Source: Pseudomonas sp. GM80 | GTDB taxonomy: Bacteria > Pseudomonadota > Gammaproteobacteria > Pseudomonadales > Pseudomonadaceae | Assembly (NCBI RefSeq): GCF_000282515.1 | Contig: NZ_AKJD01000146.1 | Location: 1 to 64,000 of the forward strand | Reading direction: 5' to 3' | DNA length: 64,000 nt | Shown here: piece by piece, positions 16,577 through 28,186 of the stretch | How positions within the stretch are numbered: position 1 is the first letter of the stretch | Layout of the letters: the number at the start of each line of letters is the position of its first letter | The notes under the pieces: model-generated | Databases searched by the model: none | What the model was told of the DNA's origin: nothing | What the model saw: only the letters and a program-made list of their open reading frames with translations | Program-made: the position numbers and the translations under genes

Positions 16577-17497
16577 ATGCGTAAGTTATCCACAGTAGTG
16601 ACGGTTGGCCTGCTCGCGCTGAGCAGCGCTGCGGCCTTCGCCGAGCAGAGTTGCGACACGGTGAAAATGGCCGACCCGGGCTGGAGCGACATCGCCGCGA
16701 CCAATGCGATCACCGGGTTTCTGCTGGACGGCATGGGCTACAAGGCCAAAGTCGACACCCTCGCGGTGCCGATCACCTTTGGCGGGTTGAAGGACGGCCA
16801 GGTGGACGTGTTCCTCGGCAACTGGATGCCGGCGCAGCAAGGCTTCTACGACAAGTTCGTCGCCACCGGCGACGTCACGCAATTGGCGAAGAACCTCGAC
16901 GGCACCGAATTCACCCTCGCCGTGCCGGACTACGTGTGGGATGCGGGTGTGCATAACTTTGCCGACCTGAACAAATACGCCGACAAGTTCGACAAGAAGA
17001 TCTACGGCATCGGCTCGGGCGCGCCGGCGAATATCTCGTTGCAGGAAATCATCAAGAAGAACGACTTCGACCTGGGCCAGTGGAAGCTGATCGAGTCCAG
17101 CGAACAGGCGATGTTGGCCGAAGTGTCGCGGGCGGTGAAGAAACAGAAATTCGTCACCTTCCTCGGCTGGACGCCGCACCCGATGAACGTGCAGTTGAAG
17201 ATGCATTACCTGAAGGGTGGCGAGAAGTATTTTGGCGATACTGGCAGCGTGTTCACGTTGACGCGTAAGGGCTATGCCGAGGCGTGTCCGAATGTGGGTA
17301 AATTGCTGACCAATCTGTCGTTCACTCAGGAGATGGAGAACAGCATCATGGCTGAGGTGGTGAACAAGAAGGTCACTAATGCCGCGGCGGCGAAGGCGTG
17401 GATCAAGGCCAATCCGGCAGTGTTGGACAAGTGGCTGGACGGGGTGAAGACGGTAGAAGGGAAGGATGCGTTGGCGGCAGTAAAAGCCAAGCTGTAA
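16577..17497 (+). CDS. choX: Choline/betaine ABC transporter substrate-binding protein
   Basis: Periplasmic binding protein of 306 residues with a cleavable signal peptide (about 1-22, ending AAAFA) and the OpuAC/ProX-type fold. Motifs include VKMADPGWSDIAATNA near the N-terminus and FLGNWMPAQ at about residue 80, where Trp residues line quaternary-ammonium sites. The ATG at 16577 follows AAGGGGAA. It is 16 bp after betC, so co-transcribed. No permease or ATPase (choW/choV) follows; the next gene is a SulP transporter. A DnaA-box 9-mer (16586-16594) lies in its first codons. Confidence 0.88.
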   Translation: MRKLSTVVTVGLLALSSAAAFAEQSCDTVKMADPGWSDIAATNAITGFLLDGMGYKAKVDTLAVPITFGGLKDGQVDVFLGNWMPAQQGFYDKFVATGDVTQLAKNLDGTEFTLAVPDYVWDAGVHNFADLNKYADKFDKKIYGIGSGAPANISLQEIIKKNDFDLGQWKLIESSEQAMLAEVSRAVKKQKFVTFLGWTPHPMNVQLKMHYLKGGEKYFGDTGSVFTLTRKGYAEACPNVGKLLTNLSFTQEMENSIMAEVVNKKVTNAAAAKAWIKANPAVLDKWLDGVKTVEGKDALAAVKAKL

Positions 17498-17521
17498 TGC
17501 TTTCTACTTGATGACGACTTC

Positions 17522-17657
17522 CCTGTGGCGAGGGGATTTATCCCCGATCGGCTGCGCAGCAGTCGCAAAGTCTCTGTTCTCGGTATACCTGACTCACCGA
17601 GACCGCCGGTTTTGCAGCCGCTTCGCAGCCCATCGGGGATAAATCCCCTCACCACAA
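17522..17657. repeat. REP palindrome, family B
   Basis: Arms TGTGGCGAGGGGATTTATCC and GGGGATAAATCCCCTCACCA, with one substitution (CACCACA for CGCCACA) on the right arm. The interior pairs partly through GGCTGCGCAGC and CGCTTCGCAGCC. It separates choX from the SulP gene. Confidence 0.85.
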
Positions 17658-17709
17658 TGATCGTGCTGTCCTGTTAGGCTTTGCCTGAAAACCCCAACCG
17701 CGAGGATCC

Positions 17710-19278
17710 ATGGCCTTCCCCAGCCGCCACTCTCTCTTCCCCTTCCTGACCTGGCTACCGCGGCAAACCCGCGCCAGCGTAGGACGGGATCTGATCGTCG
17801 GCCTCAGCGGCGCAATTCTCGCGTTACCCCAGTCGATTGCCTACGCACTGATCGCCGGCCTCCCACCTGAATACGGTCTCTACGCTGCGATCATCCCGGT
17901 GTTGATCGCCTGCCTGTGGGGTTCGTCATGGCACCTGATCTGCGGCCCGACAGCGGCCATTTCCATCGTGCTGTTCGCCAGCGTCAGCCCTTTGGCCGTG
18001 CCGGCGTCGCAGGACTACATCACGCTGATCCTGCTGCTGACCTTGCTCGCGGGGATTTTCCAGTGGCTGCTCGGCCTGCTGCGCTTCGGTGCGCTGGTGA
18101 ATTTCGTCTCGCATTCGGTGGTACTCGGTTTCACTCTCGGCGCGGCCGTGGTGATCGCCATCGGGCAATTGCCGAACCTGCTGGGGCTGGAGTTGCCGGC
18201 CAAAGCCACGGCGCTGGCGAGTTTGATGGATCTGCTGCAACACCTCAGGGCTGTGGATAAACCGTCGTTAGTTCTGGGCGTAGCCACGGTGGTGGTCGGC
18301 GTGGTGCTGAAACAACTGCTGCCGCGCTGGCCGACGCTGTTGATCACATTAGTGCTGGCCAGTCTGCTGGTGTGGTTGTGGCCGGCGATGTTCGGCCATG
18401 TGCACCTGGTCAGTGCGTTTGTCGGTCGCCTGCCGCCATTCAGTGGCTTGCCGCTGGATCTGGACTTGATCCTGCGCTTGCTGCCCAGCGCTGTGGCGGT
18501 GGGCATGCTCGGTTTGGTCACCAGCCTGTCGATCGCGCGCTCGATTTCGGCGCGCTCGCAGCAGTTGCTCGATGCCAATCAGGAAGTTCGCGCGCAGGGC
18601 TTATCGAATATCGTCGGGGCGTTCTTTTCCGGGTCGCTGTCAGCCGGATCGTTTACCCGTTCTGGGTTGAGCTACGAGGCGGGCGCCTGCTCGCCATTGG
18701 CCGGGATCTTTTCAGCGATCTGGGTGGCGTTGTTTGCGATTTTCGGCGCCGGGCTGATTTCGCACATTCCCATTCCGGCGATGGCCGGCAGCATTCTGCT
18801 GATCGCCTGGGGCCTGGTCGATCATCGCGGCATTCGCGCGTTGCTGCGGGTCAGCCGTGCCGAGTTTGTGGTCATGGCGCTGACTTGCCTGGCGACATTG
18901 CTGCTGGAATTGCAGACGGCGATTTATGCCGGGGTGTTGGCGTCGCTGTTCTTCTATCTCAAGCGCACCTCGCAACCGCGCGTGCAGCATTGGCGCGACG
19001 GTGAGGATGATGTATTGCGGGTTGGCGGCTCGATTTTTTTCGGCGCCAGCCATTACTTGCAAGTGCGCTTGCAGCGGATGCACGGCGCGCGCGTGGTGAT
19101 CGAGGCGCAGCAGATCAACTTCATCGATTATTCGGGGGTGGAGATGCTGCATCAGGAGGCGCGGCGCTTGCTCAGCCAGAGTCGCAGTTTGACCTTGCGC
19201 CGGGCGCGGCCGCAGGTGGTGGAGGAATTGAGAAAGCTTGAGGGGCCGGAGAAATGTCCGATCCGGTTTGAGGATTGA
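17710..19278 (+). CDS. SulP-family inorganic anion transporter with STAS domain
   Basis: A 522-residue SLC26/SulP protein. The N-terminal signature is GLSGAILALPQSIAYALIAGLPPEYGLYAAIIP (split at residue about 50), followed by about twelve membrane segments. A short STAS domain at about 430-515 shows NFIDYSGVEMLHQEARRL. Relatives carry sulfate, bicarbonate or dicarboxylates. Its place after betC-choX suggests sulfate, but a REP element and about 210 bp separate them, so co-regulation is not shown. Confidence 0.87.
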   Translation: MAFPSRHSLFPFLTWLPRQTRASVGRDLIVGLSGAILALPQSIAYALIAGLPPEYGLYAAIIPVLIACLWGSSWHLICGPTAAISIVLFASVSPLAVPASQDYITLILLLTLLAGIFQWLLGLLRFGALVNFVSHSVVLGFTLGAAVVIAIGQLPNLLGLELPAKATALASLMDLLQHLRAVDKPSLVLGVATVVVGVVLKQLLPRWPTLLITLVLASLLVWLWPAMFGHVHLVSAFVGRLPPFSGLPLDLDLILRLLPSAVAVGMLGLVTSLSIARSISARSQQLLDANQEVRAQGLSNIVGAFFSGSLSAGSFTRSGLSYEAGACSPLAGIFSAIWVALFAIFGAGLISHIPIPAMAGSILLIAWGLVDHRGIRALLRVSRAEFVVMALTCLATLLLELQTAIYAGVLASLFFYLKRTSQPRVQHWRDGEDDVLRVGGSIFFGASHYLQVRLQRMHGARVVIEAQQINFIDYSGVEMLHQEARRLLSQSRSLTLRRARPQVVEELRKLEGPEKCPIRFED

Positions 19279-19300
19279 TCGGATATCGGTGTCGACTTCA

Positions 19301-19365
19301 ATCGCTGGCAAGCCAGCTCCCACAGGGAATTAGGTGATCCTTGTGGGAGCTGGCTTGCCAGCGAT
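19301..19365. repeat. REP palindrome, family C
   Basis: ATCGCTGGCAAGCCAGCTCC and its reverse complement around a short 20-bp centre. It sits between the convergent SulP and aroE genes. Confidence 0.9.
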
Positions 19366-19369
19366 GCTT

Positions 19370-20191
19370 TTAAAGGGCCAACTGGCGACGCAGTTCGGCC
19401 AGCACTGGCGCCGTATCGGGACGCACACCGCGCCACAGGAAGAACGCCTCAGCCGCCTGCTCGGCGAGCATCCCCAAACCATCCATCGACACCGCCGCGC
19501 CATGCTCGCTGGCCCAGCGGCAGAATGCCGTCGGCTCCTTGCCGTACATCATGTCGTAGCACAGGGTTTTACCCGGCTCGATCAGGCTCGGCGCAATCGG
19601 CGGTACATCACCGGTCAGGCTCGCCGACGTGGCATTGATGATCACGTCCACCGGCTCACGCAACCAGTCAAACCCGCTCGCCGACACAGGCCCCAGATCG
19701 CAGAACAACTCGGCCAGCAACTCAGCCTTGTCCACCGTGCGATTGGCGATGATCACCGAGGCCGGTTGCTCCGCCAGCAACGGCTCCAGCGCGCCACGTA
19801 CTGCGCCGCCCGCACCGAGCAGCAAAATGCGTTTGCCGGTCAGGCTGAACCCGGCGTTTACCGTCAGATCCCGCACCAGTCCGGCGCCGTCAGTGTTGTC
19901 GCCGAGCAATGAACCGTCGGCGAGTTTGCTCAAGGTATTCACCGCGCCAGCACGCTGTGCTCGCGCGGTGAGGTTGTTGGCCAGACGGTAGGCGTCTTCC
20001 TTGAACGGCACGGTCACATTGGCGCCGCGACCCTCTACAAAAAAGGCTTTAGCGCAGCCGGAAAAATCGTCGAGCGGCGCCAGCAGGGTGCCGTAGTCGA
20101 GGCTCTGACCGGTCTGTTCAGCGAACAACTTGTGAATCATCGGCGATTTGCTGTGGCCGATCGGGTTACCGAAAACGACGTAACGATCCAT
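19370..20191 (-). CDS. aroE: Shikimate dehydrogenase
   Basis: NADPH-dependent reduction of 3-dehydroshikimate to shikimate in aromatic amino acid synthesis. Length 273 residues, standard. Substrate motif NPIGHSKSP (residues about 9-17) with the paired Lys/Asp sites in [11 protein letters not shown] (about 59-69). Cofactor loop [12 protein letters not shown] (about 125-136) and NRTVDKAE. It starts 9 bp after the hemF stop and is translated with it. Confidence 0.95.
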   Translation of the reverse strand: MDRYVVFGNPIGHSKSPMIHKLFAEQTGQSLDYGTLLAPLDDFSGCAKAFFVEGRGANVTVPFKEDAYRLANNLTARAQRAGAVNTLSKLADGSLLGDNTDGAGLVRDLTVNAGFSLTGKRILLLGAGGAVRGALEPLLAEQPASVIIANRTVDKAELLAELFCDLGPVSASGFDWLREPVDVIINATSASLTGDVPPIAPSLIEPGKTLCYDMMYGKEPTAFCRWASEHGAAVSMDGLGMLAEQAAEAFFLWRGVRPDTAPVLAELRRQLAL

Positions 20192-20200
20192 CAGAAATCC

Positions 20201-22242
<2,042 letters not shown>

Positions 22243-22247
22243 GGACG

Positions 22248-22341
22248 CCATCGCTGGCAAGCCAGCTCCCACAAGAATCTTCGGTGGACATAGATTTTAT
22301 GTACAACGCCGAACCTGTGGGAGCTGGCTTGCCAGCGATGG
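22248..22341. repeat. REP palindrome, family C
   Basis: CCATCGCTGGCAAGCCAGCT and its reverse complement around an unpaired centre of about 40 bp. It lies between convergent qor and tsaC. Confidence 0.9.
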
Positions 22342-22354
22342 GAGCAACTCGGTT

Positions 22355-22912
22355 CTAAGCCGGGCGCACGACTTTGCCCGTGGCCAGATCGCGAATCAGG
22401 CTCGGGTTCTTGCGCCCACCCAACTCCCCGCCCAGCACCAGATCAATCTGCCCCCGGAAATACTGCTCGACGCGCAACCGCGTGCGCGCTGCCGGACGTC
22501 CTTGCGGGTTGGCCGAGGTCGAAATCAGCGGCCCGACCATCGAGCACAGATCACGCACCTGCGGATGATCGCTGACCCGCAGCGCCACCGTGTCGTGCAC
22601 ACCCGTCACCCATTCCGGCAGCAGGCATTGGTGCGGCACCAGCCAGGTGTTCGGCCCCGGCCAGGTGCTGGCCATGCGATCGAGCCATTCTTGCGGGAAG
22701 TCTTCGAACAGGAAGTCGAACTGGCGAATGTTGTCGGCGACCAGAATCAGGCCCTTGTCGACCGAGCGATTCTTGATCGCCAGCAGCCGATCCACCGCTT
22801 CTTCATTCCACGGGTCGCAACCCAGCCCCCAGACGGCTTCGGTTGGATAGGCAATCACCGCCCCGGCGCGAATCTCTCGTGCGGCTTGTTGCACACGCCA
22901 ACTGTTGACCAT
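22355..22912 (-). CDS. tsaC: Threonylcarbamoyl-AMP synthase
   Basis: Makes L-threonylcarbamoyladenylate from Thr, bicarbonate and ATP for the t6A37 modification of tRNAs decoding ANN. It is 185 residues with the YrdC fold; key stretches are [17 protein letters not shown] (residues about 18-34) and [12 protein letters not shown] near the C-terminus. The ATG at 22912 (MVNSWRVQQ) follows GGAGAG at 7 bp; an in-frame ATG 15 bp earlier has no such site. Last of the LysM-dprA-tsaC operon. Confidence 0.93.
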   Translation of the reverse strand: MVNSWRVQQAAREIRAGAVIAYPTEAVWGLGCDPWNEEAVDRLLAIKNRSVDKGLILVADNIRQFDFLFEDFPQEWLDRMASTWPGPNTWLVPHQCLLPEWVTGVHDTVALRVSDHPQVRDLCSMVGPLISTSANPQGRPAARTRLRVEQYFRGQIDLVLGGELGGRKNPSLIRDLATGKVVRPA

Positions 22913-22967
22913 GAAAAAACTCTCCACAAACAGGTTTCGCGCAGTTTACCGATCTTCCTTGTAAAAC

Positions 22968-24065
22968 CTAGCTCACCCGCGCAAACCAGCGGCCGTTTTC
23001 ACTCACCGCGCGGCCGTCCATTTCCAGTTCGGTCAGCGCTGCCAGCACTTTCGGTAAAGCCCAGCCGCTGCTGTCGGCCAGACCTTCGCTGGTGTGCGGC
23101 GCGGCGTGCAGCAACATAAGCAGTGGATGATCGACTTTCGGCGTGTCTGCGGACAGCGGCAAACGCTGCCAGCCGCGCAGCGCTTCGAGGATGTGCTCAA
23201 TTGTTTCCACCAGCACCGCGCCATCGCGAATCAACTGGTGACAGCCCCGTGCGCCGGGGTGATGGATCGAGCCGGGAATCGCGTAAACCTCGCGCCCCTG
23301 TTCCGCCGCCAGCCTTGCCGTGATCAAAGAACCGCTGGCGACACTGGCCTCGACCACCAACACGCCGAGGGACAAACCGCTGATGATCCGATTGCGCCGG
23401 GGGAAGTTGCTCGCGGTCGGCCCGGCGTCCAGCGGAAACTCCGAAAGCACCGCGCTGCCGGATGCAATCATCGCGTCGGCCAAGCGACGATTGCGCTGTG
23501 GATAAAAGTTTTCCAACCCGGTGCCGAGCACCCCGACAGTCAGCCCCCCGACATCCAGCGCGGCCTGATGCGCAGCGGCATCTATGCCCAGCGCCAGACC
23601 GCTGGTGATGACAAAACCAGCCCCGGCCAAGCTGCGGGAAAACGCCGCTGCGGTGTCCATTCCCGGACGCGAAGCGCGGCGGCTGCCGACCATCGCCAGT
23701 TGCGGTTTTTCGAGAATCAGCGGATCACCGGCGACAAACAGCAACGGTGGCGGATCCGGAATTTGCGCCAGCAGCGCCGGGTAATCTGCCTGATCCCACA
23801 TCAGCAAATGATGCTCCGGCCGCTCTAGCCAGCGCATTGCGTGGCTGGCGCCATCGCGCACTTCGGGACTACGGCGCGCTTCGGCACTCGACGTTGGCAA
23901 GCCCAACGAGCGCCAGGCACTGGCCGGCGCGCTGATGGCTTTCGAAGCCGAGCCAAAGGCTTCGAGCAATTTTGTAAAACGCTTGGGGCCGATGTCCGGC
24001 AAGCGGTGCAGGCGCAGACGCGCTTCCAGTTCCGCCGGCGAAACCGACGTGCAGACAGACAGCAT
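22968..24065 (-). CDS. dprA: DNA-processing protein DprA
   Basis: Binds incoming single-stranded DNA during natural transformation and loads RecA. The 365-residue chain has an N-terminal SAM/HhH-like part (LPDIGPKRFTKLLEAFG, about 20-36). The Rossmann-like DprA core (about 85-290) holds MVGSRRASRPGMDTA, SGLALGIDAAAHQAAL, and NFPRRNRIISGLS. A C-terminal winged-helix domain is at about 300-360. Also widespread in species not known to be transformable, where its role is less clear. Confidence 0.93.
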   Translation of the reverse strand: MLSVCTSVSPAELEARLRLHRLPDIGPKRFTKLLEAFGSASKAISAPASAWRSLGLPTSSAEARRSPEVRDGASHAMRWLERPEHHLLMWDQADYPALLAQIPDPPPLLFVAGDPLILEKPQLAMVGSRRASRPGMDTAAAFSRSLAGAGFVITSGLALGIDAAAHQAALDVGGLTVGVLGTGLENFYPQRNRRLADAMIASGSAVLSEFPLDAGPTASNFPRRNRIISGLSLGVLVVEASVASGSLITARLAAEQGREVYAIPGSIHHPGARGCHQLIRDGAVLVETIEHILEALRGWQRLPLSADTPKVDHPLLMLLHAAPHTSEGLADSSGWALPKVLAALTELEMDGRAVSENGRWFARVS

Positions 24066-24149
24066 GATTGGATCATCCTTGATCGTTATAAGCCCCGAAC
24101 CATTCGGAACAAGCTGTGGATAACTCTGTTGGTAACTTGTGAAGCAAGC

Positions 24150-25175
24150 TTACGGATTTCGCACCTTGTCGAGCACCGCCAGCGAGCGCGATGCGTTAAG
24201 GACGAGGCCGTAACTGAGTTTGTCGTAGGTACGGAACACCATCAGCAAACCGGCGCGTTCGTCGGGAATTTTCAGCGGTTGGCCGGTGACGCGGTCGCGC
24301 ACGGTTTCGCCGGTTTTCATCACCTCCAGCACGTTGCCTTCGACCAGCCCGTCGCGTTTGCCTTTGTTCAGGGTGACCACGTCCATCACGCCGATCTGGG
24401 TGACGCCGCGTGGTACGTCAATGATCACGCCGTTGATGCTGGTGGTCGGCGCGCTGGGCATGAAGGTCGAGTTGATCGAGCGCTCTTCACCGCTGAACAA
24501 GCGGTCGCCGAGGCGCACTTCCTGCGTGGTGCGTTGCAGGGCGAGGGTGGCAACGTCGCCTTCGGTCGCGACGATTTCACCGCCGCCGATGTCGTCGGCA
24601 TTGATGCCGAGAAACTCCTTGGTCTGCGGATCGGTGTAGACCTTGCCCTGGCGGAAGATGCCGTAGACCGGTTGATTCGGGTCGAAATGGCCGCGCGCGT
24701 AAATACGGTCGCCGGTGCCGCTGAGCACTCGTTCGGCATCGCCGGCGACGATGTACGGCGCCTTGTCGAAATCTTCGGCCTTGTCGACGATGCGGTTGCT
24801 CAGCAGAAAACTGTTGATCGATTTCAGTGGGATGCTCGGAATCGCCTCGGCCACCGGGCTGGTGCGAATCCGTGGCGACAGTTTGATGGTGCCGCGCGAC
24901 TCGCCGCGATTGAGCGTCAGACGCGGCTGGCCATTGACGTAGCTGAGCGTCAGCGTGTCGCCGGGATAGATCAGATTGGGGTTTTCAATCTGCGGATTAG
25001 CCCGCCACAACTGTGGCCATTGCCAGGGCTCGCGCAGGTATTTGCCGGAAATGTCCCAGAGTGTGTCACCCGTAACCACTGTGTATTGCTGTGGAAAACC
25101 ATCCCTGAGCTGCACTTGCCCGTGCGCTACGCCGGCCGAAGCCAGCAACAGCAGGGCGAGTAGTGTTTTCCTCAT
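24150..25175 (-). CDS. LysM-domain exported protein
   Basis: A 341-residue secreted protein. Signal peptide at 1-20 (ending GVAHG), then one LysM domain (about 28-78; YTVVTGDTLWDISGKYL ... IYPGDTLTLSYVNG), which should bind peptidoglycan glycan. The remaining 250 residues are an uncharacterised domain common to pseudomonad homologues beside dprA. The ATG at 25175 gives a proper signal peptide; an earlier in-frame start does not. Divergent from def. Confidence 0.82.
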   Translation of the reverse strand: MRKTLLALLLLASAGVAHGQVQLRDGFPQQYTVVTGDTLWDISGKYLREPWQWPQLWRANPQIENPNLIYPGDTLTLSYVNGQPRLTLNRGESRGTIKLSPRIRTSPVAEAIPSIPLKSINSFLLSNRIVDKAEDFDKAPYIVAGDAERVLSGTGDRIYARGHFDPNQPVYGIFRQGKVYTDPQTKEFLGINADDIGGGEIVATEGDVATLALQRTTQEVRLGDRLFSGEERSINSTFMPSAPTTSINGVIIDVPRGVTQIGVMDVVTLNKGKRDGLVEGNVLEVMKTGETVRDRVTGQPLKIPDERAGLLMVFRTYDKLSYGLVLNASRSLAVLDKVRNP

Positions 25176-25333
25176 GCAGTGAATCCCTTTATCATGTGCG
25201 TTCGCGTGAACCGTCAGAGCCCCCGTGGCTCGCTTGTGCAAAATGCACAAGCTACGCTTCACAACGGTAGCCTGCATCTTCGGACCTGCCAGGCCATCGC
25301 CCGACTTTACTCAACACGTGCAGCAATCAGCCT

Positions 25334-25840
25334 ATGGCCATTTTAGACATCCTCGAATTCCCGGACCCGCGTCTGCGCACTATCGCCAAGCCTGTGGCTG
25401 TAGTGGACGACGAAGTGCGTCAGTTGGTCGATGACATGTTTGAAACAATGTATGAAGCGCCGGGCATCGGCCTAGCCGCGACCCAGGTCAACGTGCACAA
25501 ACGTATCGTCGTGATGGACCTTTCCGAAGACCGTACCGAGCCCCGGGTGTTCATCAACCCCGAGTTCGAATCGCTGACCGAAGAAATGGAGCAATACCAG
25601 GAAGGCTGCCTGTCGGTACCGGGTTTCTACGAAAACGTCGACCGCCCGCAGAAGGTCAAGATCAAGGCGCTGGACCGCGACGGCAAGCCCTATGAACTGA
25701 TCGCCGAAGGCCTGCTCGCGGTGTGCATCCAGCACGAATGCGACCACCTCAACGGCAAATTGTTCGTCGATTACCTGTCCACGCTCAAACGCGACCGGAT
25801 CAAGAAGAAACTGGAAAAGCAGCACCGCCAGAACGCTTGA
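25334..25840 (+). CDS. def: Peptide deformylase
   Basis: Removes the formyl group from nascent chains. The 168-residue metalloenzyme shows all three motifs: GIGLAATQV (about 45-53), EGCLSVPGF (about 88-96, with the metal-binding Cys) and QHECDHLNG (about 131-139, with the two His ligands and catalytic Glu). First gene of def-fmt-rsmB-trkA. Confidence 0.97.
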   Translation: MAILDILEFPDPRLRTIAKPVAVVDDEVRQLVDDMFETMYEAPGIGLAATQVNVHKRIVVMDLSEDRTEPRVFINPEFESLTEEMEQYQEGCLSVPGFYENVDRPQKVKIKALDRDGKPYELIAEGLLAVCIQHECDHLNGKLFVDYLSTLKRDRIKKKLEKQHRQNA

Positions 25841-25851
25841 TGCCCCTCTTC

Positions 25852-25880
25852 AAAGGCTTGCTGCGGCAAGCCTTTTTCTT
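25852..25880 (+). terminator. Terminator-like hairpin between def and fmt
   Basis: AAAGGCTTG and CAAGCCTTT flank CTGCGG, followed by TTCTTTTT. It lies only 12 bp after the def stop and less than 20 bp before fmt, so it probably trims or attenuates rather than fully stops the transcript. Confidence 0.65.
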
Positions 25881-25897
25881 TTTATGAGACTCCCTTC

Positions 25898-26857
25898 ATG
25901 ACTGAGCCACTGCGCATCGTTTTTGCCGGTACCCCGGAATTTGCCGCCGAACACCTCAAGGCCCTGCTGAACAGCCCTTACGAGATCGTTGCGGTCTACA
26001 CCCAACCGGATCGTCCGGCCGGTCGCGGGCAAAAACTGATGCCGAGCCCGGTCAAACAGCTCGCGCTGGAAAATAATATCCAGGTGTTGCAGCCTCCGAC
26101 TTTGCGTAACGCTGACGCTCAGGCTGAACTGGCCGCGTTGAAACCGGATTTGCTGGTGGTGGTCGCCTACGGCCTGATCCTGCCGCAAGTGGTGCTGGAT
26201 ATTCCGCGCCTGGGTTGCATCAACAGTCACGCCTCGTTGCTGCCACGCTGGCGCGGTGCGGCGCCGATCCAGCGCGCCGTCGAACACGGTGATGCCGAGA
26301 GCGGCGTGACCGTGATGCGCATGGAAGCCGGCCTCGACACCGGGCCGATGCTGCTCAAGGTCGTCACGCCGATCACGGGCCAAGACACTGGCGGCTCCTT
26401 GCATGATCGCCTCGCCGAGATGGGCCCGCCGGCCGTGGTGCAAGCGATTGCCGGTCTGGCCGCAGGCACGCTGGCAGGCGAAGTGCAGAACGATGAGCTC
26501 GCCACCTACGCGCACAAATTGAACAAAGATGAAGCACGCATCGACTGGAGCCGTCCGGCGGTTGAACTGGAGCGACTGGTGCACGCCTTCAACCCATGGC
26601 CGATCACCCACAGCACCCTCAACGGTGAAGCGCTGAAAGTGCTGGCGGCGACACTCGCCGACGGTAAAGGCGCGCCGGGTGAAATTCTCAGCGCCAGCAA
26701 GGACGGCCTGGTCGTCGCGTGCGGCGAACAAGCGCTGTGCCTGACCCGCCTGCAATTGCCCGGCGGCAAAGCACTGAATTTCAGCGACCTGTTCAACAGC
26801 CGTCGTGAGAAGTTCGCTGTCGGCACGCTGCTCGGCGCAGCGGTGGACGCGCAATGA
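25898..26857 (+). CDS. fmt: Methionyl-tRNA formyltransferase
   Basis: Formylates Met on initiator tRNA using 10-formyltetrahydrofolate. It has 319 residues. The catalytic domain shows [12 protein letters not shown] near the N-terminus and the signature [20 protein letters not shown] (about 107-126; Asn/His/Asp catalytic set). The C-terminal OB-like tRNA-binding domain is at about 205-310. Its stop overlaps the rsmB start by 4 bp (ATGA). Confidence 0.97.
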   Translation: MTEPLRIVFAGTPEFAAEHLKALLNSPYEIVAVYTQPDRPAGRGQKLMPSPVKQLALENNIQVLQPPTLRNADAQAELAALKPDLLVVVAYGLILPQVVLDIPRLGCINSHASLLPRWRGAAPIQRAVEHGDAESGVTVMRMEAGLDTGPMLLKVVTPITGQDTGGSLHDRLAEMGPPAVVQAIAGLAAGTLAGEVQNDELATYAHKLNKDEARIDWSRPAVELERLVHAFNPWPITHSTLNGEALKVLAATLADGKGAPGEILSASKDGLVVACGEQALCLTRLQLPGGKALNFSDLFNSRREKFAVGTLLGAAVDAQ

Positions 26858-28164
26858 ACCCGCGTCTGGCCGCCGCCAAGGCACTCGCCGCCGTGCTCAG
26901 CGGCAAAGCCTCGCTGAACAGCTCTTTGCCGACACAACTGGACAAGGTCGAGGATCGCGATCGCGGTTTTACCCAGGATCTGGCGTTCGGCACCGCGCGC
27001 TGGCAGCCACGCCTGTCGGCACTGGCGGAAAAACTTCTGCAGAAACCGTTCAAGGCTGCCGACGCCGATGTCGAGGCGTTGCTGCTGGTCGGTCTCTACC
27101 AATTGCTTTACACCCGCGTGCCGGCCCACGCCGCCATCGGCGAAACCGTCGGTTGCGCCGACAAACTGAAAAAGCCCTGGGCCAAAGGTCTGCTCAACGC
27201 TGTGTTGCGTAACGCTCAGCGCGAAAGCGAAACGATTTTTGCCGAGCTTGAGCGTGATCCGGTGGTGCGTACCGCTCACCCGCGCTGGCTGCAAAAATCC
27301 CTCAAGGCGTTCTGGCCGGAACAGTGGGAAGCCATCTGTGAGGCGAACAACGCGCATCCGCCGATGATCCTGCGCGTTAATCGTCGTCACCACAGCCGCG
27401 ACGCTTACCTCGGTCTGCTGACTGAGGCCGGCATTGCTGCGACACCGTGCGTGTACAGCCGCGACGGCATCATCCTCGAAGTCGCCGCCGACGTGCGCAG
27501 CCTGCCGGGTTTCGCCGAAGGCTGGATCAGCGTGCAGGACGAAGCGGCGCAACTGGCCGCCGACCTGCTCGACCTGGCGCCAGGCCAACGCGTGCTCGAC
27601 GCCTGCTGCGCGCCGGGTGGCAAGACCTGCCACATCCTCGAAGCCGAACAGGCGCTGGCCGGCGTGGTCGCGGTGGATCTGGAAGCCAAGCGTCTGGTGC
27701 GCGTGAAGGAAAACCTTGAACGCCTCGGCCTCAACGCCGAACTGATCGCCGCCGACGGTCGCGACACCGAGAAATGGTGGGACGGCAAACCGTTCCAGCG
27801 CATTCTGCTCGACGCGCCATGCTCGGCCACCGGCGTGATCCGCCGCCATCCGGACATCAAGCTGACCCGTCAGCCCGACGACATCGCCGCCCTCGCGCAA
27901 CTGCAAGGCGAACTGCTCGACGCCATGTGGAAGACCCTCGAAGTCGGCGGCATTCTGCTGTACGCCACCTGCTCGACGCTGCCGACCGAGAACACCGAAG
28001 TCATCGCCGCGTTCCTTGAGCGTACGCCGGGCGCCCGTGAACTGGATCTGGCCACCACGGCCGGGATCAAGCAGCCCCATGGTCGCCAATTGCTGGCCCA
28101 GCAGGGCGGGCATGACGGGTTCTACTACGCCAAGCTGATCAAGATCGCTGCCGCGCGCGGCTAA
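26854..28164 (+). CDS. rsmB: 16S rRNA m5C967 methyltransferase
   Basis: A 436-residue SAM-dependent enzyme. The N-terminal NusB-like RNA-binding domain is at about 1-140. The Rossmann methyltransferase has the SAM loop [16 protein letters not shown] (about 248-263) and [19 protein letters not shown] (about 312-330). The catalytic Cys is in [12 protein letters not shown] (about 370-381). Overlaps fmt; RBS inside the fmt tail. Confidence 0.96.
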   Translation: MNPRLAAAKALAAVLSGKASLNSSLPTQLDKVEDRDRGFTQDLAFGTARWQPRLSALAEKLLQKPFKAADADVEALLLVGLYQLLYTRVPAHAAIGETVGCADKLKKPWAKGLLNAVLRNAQRESETIFAELERDPVVRTAHPRWLQKSLKAFWPEQWEAICEANNAHPPMILRVNRRHHSRDAYLGLLTEAGIAATPCVYSRDGIILEVAADVRSLPGFAEGWISVQDEAAQLAADLLDLAPGQRVLDACCAPGGKTCHILEAEQALAGVVAVDLEAKRLVRVKENLERLGLNAELIAADGRDTEKWWDGKPFQRILLDAPCSATGVIRRHPDIKLTRQPDDIAALAQLQGELLDAMWKTLEVGGILLYATCSTLPTENTEVIAAFLERTPGARELDLATTAGIKQPHGRQLLAQQGGHDGFYYAKLIKIAAARG

Positions 28165-28186
28165 ACGGATTCAATGGAGTGACTGG

